Notes under the pieces: model-generated | Seen by the model: only the letters and a program-made list of their open reading frames with translations | Databases searched by the model: none | Told to the model about the DNA's origin: nothing | DNA from: Amphritea opalescens | GTDB lineage: Bacteria > Pseudomonadota > Gammaproteobacteria > Pseudomonadales > Balneatricaceae | DNA: 64,000 nt | NCBI RefSeq assembly: GCF_003957515.1 | Contig: NZ_RQXW01000008.1 | Location: 144,824-208,823, forward strand | Direction of reading: 5' to 3' | In this document: in pieces, positions 63,930 to 64,000 of the stretch | Layout: the number at the start of each line of letters is the position of its first letter | Position numbering within the stretch: position 1 is the first letter of the stretch | Program-made: the position numbers and the translations under genes

Positions 63930-64000
63930 TGGAATTCACTTTGATTCTTAACCACGCCAAAACATACCTGGACAAGCTTTCTCATGGCCGCTCCCAAAGC
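63914..64000 (-). CDS. IS110-family transposase, C-terminal 28 codons (runs off the window)
   Basis: The minus strand enters from the window edge in an open frame ending at 63914, reading ALGAAMRKLVQVCFGVV and then KNQSEFQVQTA. The AAMRKL-x-x-x-CFGV-x-K tail is the usual end of IS110/IS1111-type transposases (RuvC-like DEDD recombinases). Only this end is present, so integrity cannot be judged. Confidence 0.75.
   Translation of the reverse strand, partial: ALGAAMRKLVQVCFGVVKNQSEFQVQTA

Overview
The window is a chromosomal segment of a marine-type gammaproteobacterium, most likely Oceanospirillales-like (Amphritea/Neptunomonas/Marinomonas type). That placement is inferred from gene content only: an NhaD-type Na+/H+ antiporter, an OsmC-YcaO fusion, a rhombosortase beside a VIT/VWA protein, the long form of PurC, the tig-clpP-clpX order, ppsR/ppsA divergence, a YdiJ-type dehydrogenase and part of a phenylacetate (paa) catabolic cluster. 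Most of the window is dense core-genome DNA in short operons separated by clear Rho-independent terminators.

Layout. 1-9.1 kb: the 5' part of an MFS transporter divergent from an AraC regulator, OsmC/YcaO fusion, nhaD, aldehyde dehydrogenase, FUSC-type protein, mscS. 9.3-12.7 kb: a TVP38-FAD disulfide reductase fusion and folD. 13.1-13.7 kb: tRNA cluster Arg(TCT)-His(GTG)-Leu(TAG)-His(GTG) behind one strong promoter. 13.9-18.4 kb: proteostasis block tig, clpP, clpX, then a YebC/YeeN-type gene. 18.4-21.8 kb: the only clearly accessory region, with a tiny DUF6435-type gene, a hypothetical gene next to attC-like palindromes, a tandem duplication of its 3' half that is split without base loss by a 1,180-bp insertion carrying phage-like small ORFs, and two copies of a 128-bp repeat. 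21.8-29.8 kb: LysE exporter, CPXCG protein, purC, MFS, ppsR/ppsA, rsuA. 29.8-33.5 kb: rhombosortase, its probable VIT/VWA substrate and a regulator. 33.6-40.4 kb: acetyltransferase, transporters, DUF1499/YgjP pair, thioesterase, and an MFS protein with a very long acidic repeat tail. 40.5-49.5 kb: aminotransferase, cbpA-cbpM, AraC/GyrI regulator, GNAT, EamA, SLC13/TrkA-C permease, thioesterase, LysR. 49.6-54.3 kb: ydiJ, small ORF, methyltransferase, rraA. 54.4-61.0 kb: paaF-G-H-I on the minus strand divergent from paaN and an enoyl-CoA hydratase. 61.2-63.8 kb: SDR, HAD phosphatase, sppA. The last bases hold the C-terminal end of an IS110-family transposase.

How the parts work together. The paa genes cover the lower (beta-oxidation-like) phenylacetyl-CoA steps; ring epoxidation (paaABCDE), the ligase (paaK) and thiolase (paaJ) are not in this window. 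cbpA/cbpM form a co-chaperone/modulator pair, ppsR/ppsA an enzyme with its own bifunctional regulator, and the rhombosortase/VWA pair a protease with a likely dedicated surface substrate. The most unexplained features are the split duplicate plus insertion (19.2-21.6 kb) and a nest of perfect inverted repeats between purC and the next gene (23.98-24.11 kb).
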